DNA from: Bacteroidales bacterium UBA1769
GTDB lineage: Bacteria > Bacteroidota > Bacteroidia > Bacteroidales > UBA932
Assembly (NCBI GenBank): GCA_002314725.1
Contig: DCGV01000118.1
Span: forward strand, 1 to 46,513
Direction: 5' to 3'
DNA length: 46,513 bases
In this document: positions 32,879-41,964 of the stretch, piece after piece
Layout: every line of letters starts with the position of its first letter
Position numbering within the stretch: position 1 is the stretch's first letter
The notes under the pieces: model-generated
What the model was told of the DNA's origin: nothing
What the model saw: the letters and a program-made list of their open reading frames with translations, nothing else
Databases searched by the model: none
Translations under genes and position numbers: made by a program

Positions 32879-32925
32879 TTAAGTAATTATTAAACAGGAG
32901 TACCCTCAACGTTTTGCAAAAAATG

Positions 32926-32933
32926 TATCTTTG
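32926..32933 (+). promoter_or_regulatory. -7 box of the outer-membrane protein gene
   Basis: TATCTTTG matches TAnnTTTG 19 bp before the start codon. No -33 TTTG at 19-21 bp. Confidence 0.55.
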
Positions 32934-32952
32934 TTATTAAATTGAAAAGAAC

Positions 32953-33597
32953 ATGACTCGGAATAAAAGATTATTTTTATTAATAGTATTAATATTTTTC
33001 AATACTTCAGTTTTTTCACAAGAAGACAATACTTACAAACTCTCAAGCGTTGAGATTTCATCAGGCATTCCACCAATCTTCGGGCTTATTGCCAGTAATG
33101 GGATAATGGTCTTCCCTGAAGAATTGGGCAAAGATAGCGGAGGTATTGTCGAACGGAACCATCATGCCCAACAGTTAAATATCGCGTTCAATTGGGACAG
33201 AAACCGCAGATGGGATTTCGTTGCCATGGCAGGCATCACCACAGGAACTTACAGTATCTATCAATATCGTTCTTGGGTATCAGTTATGGAGAATGGTTAT
33301 GATAATGGTTATTGGGAAGGTGGTCCTGATTTGAAACAGAAGAAATTCGAGTTATGCAACGGTTATCTATCCGGTTTCGCCAGAGTTAAATATGCCTACA
33401 TGAAGCATGCACACCTCTATTCAGCTTTTGGAGTAGGTATTGATATTGCAATGTTAACCAATTATTTACCAATCATGCCATATATCTCTCCTATTGGCAT
33501 TTCAATTGGTGAAACCAGCAAGGTTTATGGATTCTTCGAAACCACACTCGGCACCGGAGGAACTCTCATCCTTGCAGGGTTGGGAGTGAGATTGTAG
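32953..33597 (+). CDS. Small outer-membrane beta-barrel-like protein
   Basis: 214 residues, no specific family recognised. Signal peptide MTRNKRLFLLIVLIFFNTSVFSQ. The mature part is rich in alternating aromatic/polar strands (LNIAFNWDRNRRWDFVAMAG, GFARVKYAYMKHAHLYSAFGVG) and ends in LILAGLGVRL, a typical barrel closing strand. It is short enough for an eight-stranded barrel. Single gene, followed directly by heptamer repeats and a strong hairpin. Confidence 0.65.
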   Translation: MTRNKRLFLLIVLIFFNTSVFSQEDNTYKLSSVEISSGIPPIFGLIASNGIMVFPEELGKDSGGIVERNHHAQQLNIAFNWDRNRRWDFVAMAGITTGTYSIYQYRSWVSVMENGYDNGYWEGGPDLKQKKFELCNGYLSGFARVKYAYMKHAHLYSAFGVGIDIAMLTNYLPIMPYISPIGISIGETSKVYGFFETTLGTGGTLILAGLGVRL

Positions 33598-33600
33598 TTG

Positions 33601-33733
33601 AGAGTCTAGAGTTGAGAGTTGAGAGAAACAATAAATACCCTTTTAGACGCCTAACCTAACCTTGCGTCTTAAAAGGGTATTTATTGATATGAGTTAAAAC
33701 TCTGGACTCTAGACTCTGGACTCTAGACTCTAG
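33601..33733. repeat. Inverted heptamer arrays around a terminator
   Basis: Left array: AGAGTCT, AGAGTTG, AGAGTTG (33601-33621). Right array: five units ACTCTGG / ACTCTAG (33699-33733), ending 1 bp before the ilvE stop. The two arrays are complementary and enclose the hairpin at 33630-33685, so the whole spacer between two convergent genes is a nested inverted repeat. Confidence 0.85.
33630..33685. terminator. Long bidirectional terminator hairpin
   Basis: Arms of 21 and 22 nt (33630-33650 and 33664-33685) pair fully except for one bulged base; the core is ACCCTTTTAGACGC with its complement. Placed between the convergent outer-membrane protein gene and ilvE, it probably ends the ilv-leu operon. 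Confidence 0.85.
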
Positions 33734-33734
33734 A

Positions 33735-34778
33735 CTAAATACCTTCTACAATATGGCACCAGCCATGAGTATCCTCAACATTACCGAATTGGATATCAAT
33801 GATTCTATCGTATAGTTTCTTGATAGTAGGATTCACCTCTGCATCTTTACAATATTCGAAGTGATGTGAAACTGCAGGCTCTTCCAGAACAGGCTTCATA
33901 TCAATCCTTGAAACAGGAAGAAGAACAACAGCTGTACCACATGCAGCAACACCTTCAAACTCAGACAGTTCTTGATAAGGAACAGCACGTCTTTCAACAG
34001 TCATTCCGAAATCCTCAGCAACTTGTTGTAGGGTTTTGTTTGTAATTGACGGTAAAACACTGTCTGATAGAGGTGTTACATATTTGTCACCTTTAATACC
34101 AAAGAAATTTGATGAACCAAACTCATCGATGAATTCATGTGTCTGTGAATTCAAGAAAAGTAATTCAGTATATCCTTGATCATGAGCAATTTGGTATGGT
34201 TTGAAAGTACCGGCATAGTTTGCAGCCACTTTGTATCCACCTGAACCGTGAGGTGCAGCTCTATCGTAATTCAAAGGAATAACAGCAGGAATAGATCTCA
34301 TCTTTCCACCATAATATGAGCCAACCGGTGCACACATGATTGTAAATAGAACCTCATTTGGAGGAGTCAACTGCATCTTTGGTTTGGTTCCGATAAGCAA
34401 TGGTCTCAAATACATTGATGCATCGTGTCCGTAAGGAGGTAGATATTCCAAATTGGCTTTAACACAGCGTTCACACATATCAAAGAACTTCGCCTCATCA
34501 GGTGCAGGAAGTCCAAGGAAGTCAGCTGTTCTTTTAAGACGTTTTGCGTTTTCATCAGGTCTGAAAATGGCCACTTTACCGTCCTTCTGTCTGAACACCT
34601 TCAAACCCTCAAAACATGAAATTGCATAGTGCATCATGCATGCAAAAGGATCAAGTGTAAAAGAGAAATTGTCTGTCTCTGTGATTGGCTGCCATTTACC
34701 ATCTATACAACGTGCTTGAATAAGGGTCTTGGTTGTGTAGGCATCAAAACCAAGTGCTTCCCAATTAATATTTTGCAT
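33735..34778 (-). CDS. ilvE: Branched-chain amino acid aminotransferase (IlvE)
   Basis: PLP-dependent transaminase for the last step to valine, leucine and isoleucine. 347 residues, the longer class II-type BCAT form. The PLP lysine is in GSGGYKVAANYAG, and other family blocks are CFEGLKVFRQKDGKVAIFRP, MYLRPLLIGT, ELLFLNSQTHEFIDEFGSSNFF and ITNKTLQQVAEDFGM. It is the last gene of the ten-gene ilv-leu operon, 22 bp after leuB. Confidence 0.93.
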   Translation of the reverse strand: MQNINWEALGFDAYTTKTLIQARCIDGKWQPITETDNFSFTLDPFACMMHYAISCFEGLKVFRQKDGKVAIFRPDENAKRLKRTADFLGLPAPDEAKFFDMCERCVKANLEYLPPYGHDASMYLRPLLIGTKPKMQLTPPNEVLFTIMCAPVGSYYGGKMRSIPAVIPLNYDRAAPHGSGGYKVAANYAGTFKPYQIAHDQGYTELLFLNSQTHEFIDEFGSSNFFGIKGDKYVTPLSDSVLPSITNKTLQQVAEDFGMTVERRAVPYQELSEFEGVAACGTAVVLLPVSRIDMKPVLEEPAVSHHFEYCKDAEVNPTIKKLYDRIIDIQFGNVEDTHGWCHIVEGI

Positions 34779-34800
34779 AATATTTCTTAATAATAATTAA

Positions 34801-35877
34801 CTAATCTAACTCTCCACTATAAATATATTTAGCAATCCAATCCCCTACCTCTGTAGTTGTATAGGATTGGAAATTCTCTGCCAAATCCTCAGTAACGATA
34901 TTACTGTGAAGTGCTGCTGAAACAGCATCTCTGATGCACTTGCCTTCAGCTTTCAAATTGAAAGCGTATTCAAACATCATAGCAGCAGAAAGGATAGCGG
35001 CTACAGGATTCGCCTTGTTCAGACGGGCAGCTTGAGGATAGGATCCGTGGATTGGTTCAAAAAGGAAACTCTTATCACCGATAGAAGCGGAAGGAAGCAT
35101 ACCCATTGAACCTGAAATACAACTAGCTTCATCCGTAAGTATATCACCGAATGTATTCTCTGTTACAATGACGTCAAAGAATCTTGGGTCTGTAATAAGT
35201 TTCATTGCAGCATTGTCAACATACATATAATCCAATTTAACTTCTGGATATTGTGGAGCCATCTCTTGAGCTATTTGTCTCCATAGTTTTGAAGTCTCAA
35301 GGATATTAGATTTGTCAACTAGTGTCAAATGTTTCTTTCTTCCCATTGCATATTCAAATGACACCTTTAAAATTCTTTCTATCTCATCACGATGATAAAT
35401 GCAAGTATCGTATGCGGTATTGCCGTCATCAGTACGACCTTTATCGCCGAAATACATACCGCCAATCAGCTCACGGACACAAAGGAGTTCAGCCCCTTTG
35501 ACAATCTCCTCCTTGATAGGACATTTGTGAATCAATGCGCTGAAAGTACCGGCAGGACGCAAGTTTGCATATAGACCCAATTGTTTTCTAATGGCAAGCA
35601 AACCCTTTTCAGGTCTAACCTGGCATGTCGGATCATTATCATATTTTGGATCGCCCACTGCTCCTAACAGAACTGCATCGCTCTCCAGACAAATCTTGTG
35701 AGTCTCTTCTGGATATGGAGTGCCATATTTGTCGATAGCACATGCTCCAATATAACCGAATTCAAATGAAACCTCGTGACCAAACTTTTTACATACAGCT
35801 TTTACAACTTTTTCGGCTTGATCAACAACCTCCGGGCCAATACCATCTCCCGGTAACTTAGCAATTTTAAATTTCAT
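34801..35877 (-). CDS. leuB: 3-isopropylmalate dehydrogenase (LeuB)
   Basis: NAD-dependent oxidative decarboxylation of 3-isopropylmalate in leucine synthesis. 358 residues. Motifs: KLPGDGIGPEVVDQAEKV at the N-terminus, the substrate arginine region LLAIRKQLGLYANLRPA, VRELIGGMYFG, and the metal/substrate region VTENTFGDILTDEASCISGSMG with FEPIHGSYP. The related citramalate route also uses LeuB, so it may serve isoleucine synthesis too. Confidence 0.95.
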   Translation of the reverse strand: MKFKIAKLPGDGIGPEVVDQAEKVVKAVCKKFGHEVSFEFGYIGACAIDKYGTPYPEETHKICLESDAVLLGAVGDPKYDNDPTCQVRPEKGLLAIRKQLGLYANLRPAGTFSALIHKCPIKEEIVKGAELLCVRELIGGMYFGDKGRTDDGNTAYDTCIYHRDEIERILKVSFEYAMGRKKHLTLVDKSNILETSKLWRQIAQEMAPQYPEVKLDYMYVDNAAMKLITDPRFFDVIVTENTFGDILTDEASCISGSMGMLPSASIGDKSFLFEPIHGSYPQAARLNKANPVAAILSAAMMFEYAFNLKAEGKCIRDAVSAALHSNIVTEDLAENFQSYTTTEVGDWIAKYIYSGELD

Positions 35878-35882
35878 ATTAT

Positions 35883-37406
35883 TTATATCAATTTGTTTTC
35901 TATAATATTCAGCATTTTAATAGTGGCCTTGATTGCAGCTTCAGTCTGGTCTGCATCCAGGCCTCTGGTTCTAAAGTTATGGCCGTTGTAATCCCATGAT
36001 ATCGCAGTTTCAACAAGGGCCTCAGTATGACCTCCAGGTGGAATCTTAACTTGATAGTCGGTCAATTTTGGATAGCACTTCCCGAGTCTGTCATATATCT
36101 TCCAAAGGGCTTTCATAAAGGCATCATACTGACCGTCTCCAGCAGCAGTCTGCTCATAAACTTCCCCGTGGATATTTATCTTCAATGTAGCGACAGGATG
36201 CATCCCCTTGGCCAATTGAAGACTGTAATTAACAATATGAATATTATCAGGACCTGAATTAGAATCTGTCTTAAGAACGTCTGCGATGATAAATGGCAAA
36301 TCCTCAGCACTCATGCACTCCTTCTTGTCTCCAAGTTCAACCACTCTCTCGGTGACCAGTTGTCTCTGTTCAGGAGTTAACTTGATGCCAAGCATTTCCA
36401 GATTCTTATCAATATTTGCTTTCCCACTTGTCTTACCAAGCGCATACTCCATGACTCTTCCAAAACGTTCAGGCTTCAAAGCATTCCTGTATAGATCACC
36501 CTTTTTGTCTCCATCAGCATGGACGCCACTTGTCTGAGTGAATACATTCTGACCGATAACAGGTTTATTATTAGGAATCCTTACACCTGATATACTCTCA
36601 ACATATCTACAGACCTTTAATAATTTTGTCTCATCAAGTGAGTTTTCACATAGCAAAAGATCGTTCAGGATAACAAGCACACTAGATACAGGAACGTTAC
36701 CGGCTCTTTCACCCAAACCATTCACAGTAGTGTGAACTCCATTGACACCTGCTCTAACAGCTTCATAGACATTTGCGACAGCTAAATCATAATCATTATG
36801 AGGATGAAAATCGAAGCATTTGTCACTGTACCTTGAAGTCATCGCCTTACAAAACTCATAAGTTTTATCTGGAGTGAGGACGCCTAGAGTATCGGGGATC
36901 ATAAAATGTTTGACGGCACTCTCCTTCAACGAATCCATTACGAAGAAGACATACTCCGGTGAAGAGATCATGCCATTAGACCAATCTTCCAGATATAGAT
37001 TCACATCCATACCAAGAGAGACTGCTTTTTCAATACATCTCTTCACATCACTGACATGCTGTTCAGGACTCTTTTTCAACTGGGTAGTCAAATGTTTAAG
37101 CGAACCTTTCATCAACAAATTCACTACACGACCTCCTGCTGAATAAATCCAATCTACAGAGCATCCATCATCTATAAAACCTAATGCTTCTACTCTGTCA
37201 AGATATCCATTATTACTGGCCCAATTGCATATTTTGGTAAATGAATTACGCTCACCCTCGGATACACGAGCGGATGTCACCTCTATCCTGTTGACTTTCA
37301 ATTCGTCAAGCAAGAGGTGTGCAATAGCTAATTTTTCATCTGTATTAAATGAAACGCCAGCAGTCTGCTCTCCATCTCGGAGCGTAGTATCCATTATCTC
37401 TATCAT
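35883..37406 (-). CDS. Second LeuA-like synthase (2-isopropylmalate or citramalate synthase)
   Basis: 507 residues from the ATG at 37406, 5 bp after the leuD stop; a start at 37433 would overlap leuD by 22 bp. The HMGL-like barrel has MDTTLRDGEQTAGVSFN, the metal-binding FHPHNDYDLAVANV and NGLGERAGNVPV. A LeuA-type C-terminal regulatory domain follows (PVATLKINIHGEVYEQTAAGDGQYDA). It differs from the operon's own LeuA in the substrate strand (IEVTSARVSEGE against IEAGFPISSPGD). A different acyl acceptor is therefore plausible. Citramalate synthase would feed isoleucine via LeuCD and LeuB in the absence of ilvA. This assignment is inference; a second isopropylmalate synthase is the alternative. 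Confidence 0.7.
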   Translation of the reverse strand: MIEIMDTTLRDGEQTAGVSFNTDEKLAIAHLLLDELKVNRIEVTSARVSEGERNSFTKICNWASNNGYLDRVEALGFIDDGCSVDWIYSAGGRVVNLLMKGSLKHLTTQLKKSPEQHVSDVKRCIEKAVSLGMDVNLYLEDWSNGMISSPEYVFFVMDSLKESAVKHFMIPDTLGVLTPDKTYEFCKAMTSRYSDKCFDFHPHNDYDLAVANVYEAVRAGVNGVHTTVNGLGERAGNVPVSSVLVILNDLLLCENSLDETKLLKVCRYVESISGVRIPNNKPVIGQNVFTQTSGVHADGDKKGDLYRNALKPERFGRVMEYALGKTSGKANIDKNLEMLGIKLTPEQRQLVTERVVELGDKKECMSAEDLPFIIADVLKTDSNSGPDNIHIVNYSLQLAKGMHPVATLKINIHGEVYEQTAAGDGQYDAFMKALWKIYDRLGKCYPKLTDYQVKIPPGGHTEALVETAISWDYNGHNFRTRGLDADQTEAAIKATIKMLNIIENKLI

Positions 37407-37411
37407 TTGAC

Positions 37412-38008
37412 CTATCTTTTTGATGACTCCCAAGCCTCTATTTTTGATTTTTGACCCAATAGATAATCGATGTCATCCATTGCGTTCATCAAGCAATATT
37501 TTTTATAACCGTTAATCTGGAACTTTTCGGATTTGCCGGTTGAAAGGATTGTAACGCTCTGAGCTGGAACATCAACCTTCAGTTCAGTTTTTGGATCTTT
37601 TGCAATCTCGTCAAAAATGGATTGAAGAAATGCTGGAGACACCTCAACTGGAAGAACAAAGTTATTCAGCTCATTGTTTTTGTGAATATCTGCAAAGAAA
37701 CTGGAAATAACAACTCTGAATCCATAACCCGCAATTGCCCATGCAGCATGTTCACGACTTGATCCGGAACCGAAGTTTTTACCAGCAACAAGAATCTCTC
37801 CACTGAACTTTGGATTGTTTAGGACAAAATCCTCATTCTTGCTTCCGTCAGGACGATAACGCCAATCTCTGAACAGATTCTCGCCGAAGAATGCCTGATC
37901 ATTAGTAGTTGCTTTCAGAAAACGGGCAGGAATAATCTGATCTGTATCAATATTTTCAAATGGCAGTGGCACACAAGTGCTCTGTATTATATCAAATTTC
38001 TGTTTCAT
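37412..38008 (-). CDS. leuD: 3-isopropylmalate dehydratase small subunit (LeuD)
   Basis: Swivelling domain subunit of isopropylmalate isomerase. 198 residues, normal length. Motifs: PFENIDTDQIIPARFLK at the N-terminus and the substrate loop AGKNFGSGSSREHAAWAIAGYG. It is 6 bp after leuC. Confidence 0.95.
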   Translation of the reverse strand: MKQKFDIIQSTCVPLPFENIDTDQIIPARFLKATTNDQAFFGENLFRDWRYRPDGSKNEDFVLNNPKFSGEILVAGKNFGSGSSREHAAWAIAGYGFRVVISSFFADIHKNNELNNFVLPVEVSPAFLQSIFDEIAKDPKTELKVDVPAQSVTILSTGKSEKFQINGYKKYCLMNAMDDIDYLLGQKSKIEAWESSKR

Positions 38009-38014
38009 ACGTTT

Positions 38015-39382
38015 CTATAAAAGAGTTCTAGGATCAGTAATTACACCGGTAACAGCAGCCGCAGCCGCAGTAAGGGGACTTGCCAAAAGGGTGCGGGAAC
38101 CAGGTCCCTGACGACCTTCAAAATTTCTATTACTTGTCGAAACCGAATATTTACCTGAAGGAATCTTATCTTCATTCATAGCCAAACATGCTGAGCAACC
38201 TGGCTGTCTAATCTCGAAACCTGCCTCTTCCAGAACTTTATCAAGTCCTTCACTTTTTATCTGATTATATACCATCCAAGAGCCAGGAACAAGCCATGCG
38301 ATTACATTTTCAGCTTTATGACGACCCTTGGCAATAGATGCGAATGCTCTGAAATCCTCGATACGGCCATTGGTACATGCACCAAGGAAAACATAGTCAA
38401 TCTTTTTACCTGTAAGTTTTTCTCCGGCTTTGAAGTCCATGTAATTGAGAGATTTCTCAGGAGTATCCATAGGAATGGCAGAATTGATACCCATGCCCAT
38501 ACCAGGGTTTGTACCATAAGTAATCATTGGTTCAATATCCTCAGCCTTAAATACAATCTCTTTATCGAATACAGCATCTTCTCCACTCTTTAGAGTCTTC
38601 CAATATGCCAATGCCCGGTCCCAATCTTCACCTTTTGGCGCATATTCACGACCTTTGACATATTCGAAAGTAGTCTCATCAGGCGCAATGAATCCACCAC
38701 GAGCTCCCATTTCGATAGAAAGGTTACATAGAGTCAAACGGCCCTCCATTGACATGGATTTGATAGCTGAACCAGAATACTCAATGAAATACCCAGTTGC
38801 ACCACTTGTGGTAATCTCTTTCATAATGTAAAGAGCAACGTCCTTTGCTGTCACGCCTTTACCGAGTTTACCTTCTACACTTATCCGCATTGATTTGGGT
38901 TTCTGTTGAAGAATGCATTGAGATGCAAGAACCATCTCAACCTCGCTTGTTCCAATACCGAAGGCAACTGCGCCCATAGCGCCGTGTGTAGATGTGTGGG
39001 AATCGCCACACACTATTGTCATTCCAGGCAAAGATAGACCTCTCTCCGGACCAACAACATGGATAACTCCATTGTGATCATTCATCATTCCGAAATGTGT
39101 AAGGCCGAACTCTTTTGCATTAGCTTCAAGAGTATCAACCTGTTTCTTGGAGATTGGTTCTTCAATAGGTTTATCTTGATTGCGTGTTGGGGTATTATGA
39201 TCAGGCATACAGAAGATCTTCTCCGGTCTGAAACATTTAATACCTCTTGCACGCATACTGTCAAAAGCTTGTGGGCTTGTTACCTCATGGCAATATAGTC
39301 TGTCGATATAAAGCTGAACGGGGCCATCTTCTATCTGATTGACAACATGAGCATCCCAAATCTTATCAAATAGCGTATTCAT
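38015..39382 (-). CDS. leuC: 3-isopropylmalate dehydratase large subunit (LeuC)
   Basis: Aconitase-family subunit with a [4Fe-4S] cluster. 455 residues. Motifs: VCGDSHTSTHGAMGAVAFGIG, cluster cysteines in FLGACTNGRIEDFRAFA and GCSACLAMNEDKI, and NRNFEGRQGPGSRTLLASP. The start codon overlaps the leuA stop by one base (TAATG), so translation is probably coupled. Confidence 0.96.
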   Translation of the reverse strand: MNTLFDKIWDAHVVNQIEDGPVQLYIDRLYCHEVTSPQAFDSMRARGIKCFRPEKIFCMPDHNTPTRNQDKPIEEPISKKQVDTLEANAKEFGLTHFGMMNDHNGVIHVVGPERGLSLPGMTIVCGDSHTSTHGAMGAVAFGIGTSEVEMVLASQCILQQKPKSMRISVEGKLGKGVTAKDVALYIMKEITTSGATGYFIEYSGSAIKSMSMEGRLTLCNLSIEMGARGGFIAPDETTFEYVKGREYAPKGEDWDRALAYWKTLKSGEDAVFDKEIVFKAEDIEPMITYGTNPGMGMGINSAIPMDTPEKSLNYMDFKAGEKLTGKKIDYVFLGACTNGRIEDFRAFASIAKGRHKAENVIAWLVPGSWMVYNQIKSEGLDKVLEEAGFEIRQPGCSACLAMNEDKIPSGKYSVSTSNRNFEGRQGPGSRTLLASPLTAAAAAVTGVITDPRTLL

Positions 39383-40893
39383 TATTTCTCTATTAAATCA
39401 TCAATTTTATTGATAGCATCAACGTAGGCATTAACAGAAGCGTTGACAATATCTGTTGAAGCGGCATAACCATAATAATACATGCCTTCGTATTCAACTT
39501 GCATGTGAACCTTGCAGCAATCGTCAGAGCCCTTTGTAACACCTTGGATCGTAAATTCATTGATTGTAATATTCTGGCGAATAATCTGGCGAAGTGCATT
39601 GATTGCAGCATCCACAGGACCATTTCCCATAGCTGCAGCCTCAAACGACTTACCAGCTACGTCAAGCCCTATCGAAGCGTGCGGTTTCATACCTACACCA
39701 CTGGACGCCTGAAGCCAATTAATCTTCACAGTCTGATTCTTTGATGCATCTTTTCCTACAAGATGTAGAATATCTTCATCATTCAACTCTTTCTTACTAT
39801 CGGCCAAAACTAGAAAATCTTGATATATCTTATCCAGATCCAATCCAGTAAGATTCACACCCAGATGATCAAGTCTGAACTTCAACGCAGCATGTCCACT
39901 TCTAGCTGTCAGTACGATAGAGTTTGTATCAAGTCCGATATCTTTTGGATCAATGATTTCGTAAGTTGTTGTATTCTTGATCACACCATCCTGGTGAATT
40001 CCGGACGAGTGGGCAAAGGCATTCTTACCAACAATCGCCTTATTCGGTTGCACAGGCATATTCATCAGCCTTGATACGGTACGGCTAATAGAGTAGATAC
40101 TCTGTGTATTGATTCCGGAAGTCAAGGTTATATCATTATGTGACTTGAGAATCATAGCAATCTCTTCCAATGAAGTATTACCTGCACGCTCACCAACACC
40201 ATTGATTGTAACTTCGCACTGTCTTGCTCCATTGATCAAGCCAGACATAGTATTGGCAGTGGCCATTCCAAGGTCATTATGGCAATGTGTAGAAATGATT
40301 GCCTTGTCTATATTCGAAACGTTATCACAAAGGAATTTGATCTTAGCACCATACTCTGAAGGAAGACAATATCCTGTTGTATCCGGGATATTGACAACTG
40401 TTGCTCCAGCTGCAATTACAGCCTCGACAACCCTTGCCAGGAAAACATTGTCTGTACGTCCAGCATCTTCAGCGTAGAACTCTACGTCATCCACATATCT
40501 TCTGGCATATTTAACTGCCTTGACTGCTCTCTCAAGCACCTCTTCAGGTGTAGAATTGAATTTGTATTTTATGTGTGACTCCGAAGTTCCAATACCAGTA
40601 TGAATCCTTTTGCGTTTGGCAAACTTAAGAGCATCCGCAGCCACATCGATATCTTTCTCTACGGCACGGGTCAATGCGCAAATAACTGGTTCAGATACAG
40701 CCTTGGAGATCTCAATCACGGAATTGAAATCTCCTGGGCTTGAAATCGGAAATCCTGCTTCAATGATATCCACGCCAAGGTTTTCAAGCTGCTTAGCCAC
40801 CTGAATCTTTTCTACAGTATTCAGTTGGCAGCCAGGCACCTGTTCACCATCTCGAAGCGTAGTATCAAAAAAGTATACTCTATTTTTATCCAT
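39382..40893 (-). CDS. leuA: 2-isopropylmalate synthase (LeuA)
   Basis: Condenses acetyl-CoA with 2-ketoisovalerate, the first committed step to leucine. 503 residues. The HMGL-like barrel shows FFDTTLRDGEQVPGCQLN, IEAGFPISSPGDF, the metal motif STHCHNDLGMATANTM and INGVGERAGNTSLEE. The C-terminal allosteric domain (about 390-500) follows and implies leucine feedback inhibition. It is 6 bp after ilvC. Confidence 0.95.
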   Translation of the reverse strand: MDKNRVYFFDTTLRDGEQVPGCQLNTVEKIQVAKQLENLGVDIIEAGFPISSPGDFNSVIEISKAVSEPVICALTRAVEKDIDVAADALKFAKRKRIHTGIGTSESHIKYKFNSTPEEVLERAVKAVKYARRYVDDVEFYAEDAGRTDNVFLARVVEAVIAAGATVVNIPDTTGYCLPSEYGAKIKFLCDNVSNIDKAIISTHCHNDLGMATANTMSGLINGARQCEVTINGVGERAGNTSLEEIAMILKSHNDITLTSGINTQSIYSISRTVSRLMNMPVQPNKAIVGKNAFAHSSGIHQDGVIKNTTTYEIIDPKDIGLDTNSIVLTARSGHAALKFRLDHLGVNLTGLDLDKIYQDFLVLADSKKELNDEDILHLVGKDASKNQTVKINWLQASSGVGMKPHASIGLDVAGKSFEAAAMGNGPVDAAINALRQIIRQNITINEFTIQGVTKGSDDCCKVHMQVEYEGMYYYGYAASTDIVNASVNAYVDAINKIDDLIEK

Positions 40894-40899
40894 TAATTA

Positions 40900-41952
40900 T
40901 TATTTTTTCTTTTGATTTTCTGGACGAAGTGTACGAACTGTCACTGCAGTCTGCCACATTTCGCTTTCGCGCATAGCTTTCAACTCTTTTTCAAGGCCTT
41001 CACGATAGTTAGGTTTTGAGTTGGAATCGATAGAAATCTGTGCTTCAGTACCATTCTGAACGCTTAGATACAACCATTCGCAAACTGGTTTGATAGCATC
41101 ATGGAAACGAGGGAACCAGTCAAGAGCACCACGTTGTGCAGTTGTAGAGCAGTTTGCATACATCCAGTCCATACCATTCTCTCCGAAAAGAGGTCCTAAA
41201 GACTGAGTAAGTTCCTCTACAGTCTCGTTAAATGCTTCACTTGGAGTGTGACCGTGCTCACGAAGAGTTTCATATTGAGCAAGTAGAAGTCCCTGAATAG
41301 CACCCATCAATGAACCACGCTCACCTGTCAAGTCAGAAACAGCTTCACGTTGGAAAGTGGTTTCAAATAGATATCCTGAACCGATACCAATACCAAGTGC
41401 CAGTGTGCGATCTAGTGCTTTTCCTGTTGCGTCCTGATATACAGCAAATGATGAGTTGATACCACGGCCTTCAAGGAATAGACGGCGCAATGATGTACCT
41501 GAACCCTTAGGAGCAACCATGATTACGTCAACATCTGCAGGCGGAACACAACCAGTTCTGTCACTCCATGTGATTGCGAAACCGTGTGAGAAATATAAAG
41601 CTTTACCCTTTGTTAGATAAGGTTTCATCTTTGGCCAAACAGACATAACTGCTGCATCAGAAAGAAGACACATAATGATAGATGCTTTTTCACAAGCCTC
41701 TTCAATGCCGAAAAGAGTCTTACCTGGTACCCAACCATCTGCAACAGCTTTATCATAAGTTTTACCCTCACGCTGTCCAACGATTACATTGAAACCATTG
41801 TCTCTAAGGTTAAGTGATTGACCAGGACCCTGTACACCATAACCGATAACTGCGATTGTCTCTTTTTCAAGTACTGATTTTGCTTTTGCCAATGTGAATT
41901 CATCGCGGGTCATTACATTTTCTTCAACGCCGCCAAAGTTAATTTTTGCCAT
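40900..41952 (-). CDS. ilvC: Ketol-acid reductoisomerase (IlvC)
   Basis: Rearranges and reduces acetolactate and acetohydroxybutyrate. 350 residues. The Rossmann loop is VIGYGVQGPGQSLNLRDNG, with R in VGQREGKTYD suggesting NADPH use. The knotted domain has ETTFQREAVSDLTGERGSLMG and the metal glutamates in EAFNETVEELTQSLGPL. The KGSGTSLRRLFLEGRG block departs from the common KGPGHxVR form, which I believe is a Bacteroidota trait. 12 bp after ilvN. Confidence 0.93.
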   Translation of the reverse strand: MAKINFGGVEENVMTRDEFTLAKAKSVLEKETIAVIGYGVQGPGQSLNLRDNGFNVIVGQREGKTYDKAVADGWVPGKTLFGIEEACEKASIIMCLLSDAAVMSVWPKMKPYLTKGKALYFSHGFAITWSDRTGCVPPADVDVIMVAPKGSGTSLRRLFLEGRGINSSFAVYQDATGKALDRTLALGIGIGSGYLFETTFQREAVSDLTGERGSLMGAIQGLLLAQYETLREHGHTPSEAFNETVEELTQSLGPLFGENGMDWMYANCSTTAQRGALDWFPRFHDAIKPVCEWLYLSVQNGTEAQISIDSNSKPNYREGLEKELKAMRESEMWQTAVTVRTLRPENQKKK

Positions 41953-41964
41953 AATAATTGTTAT

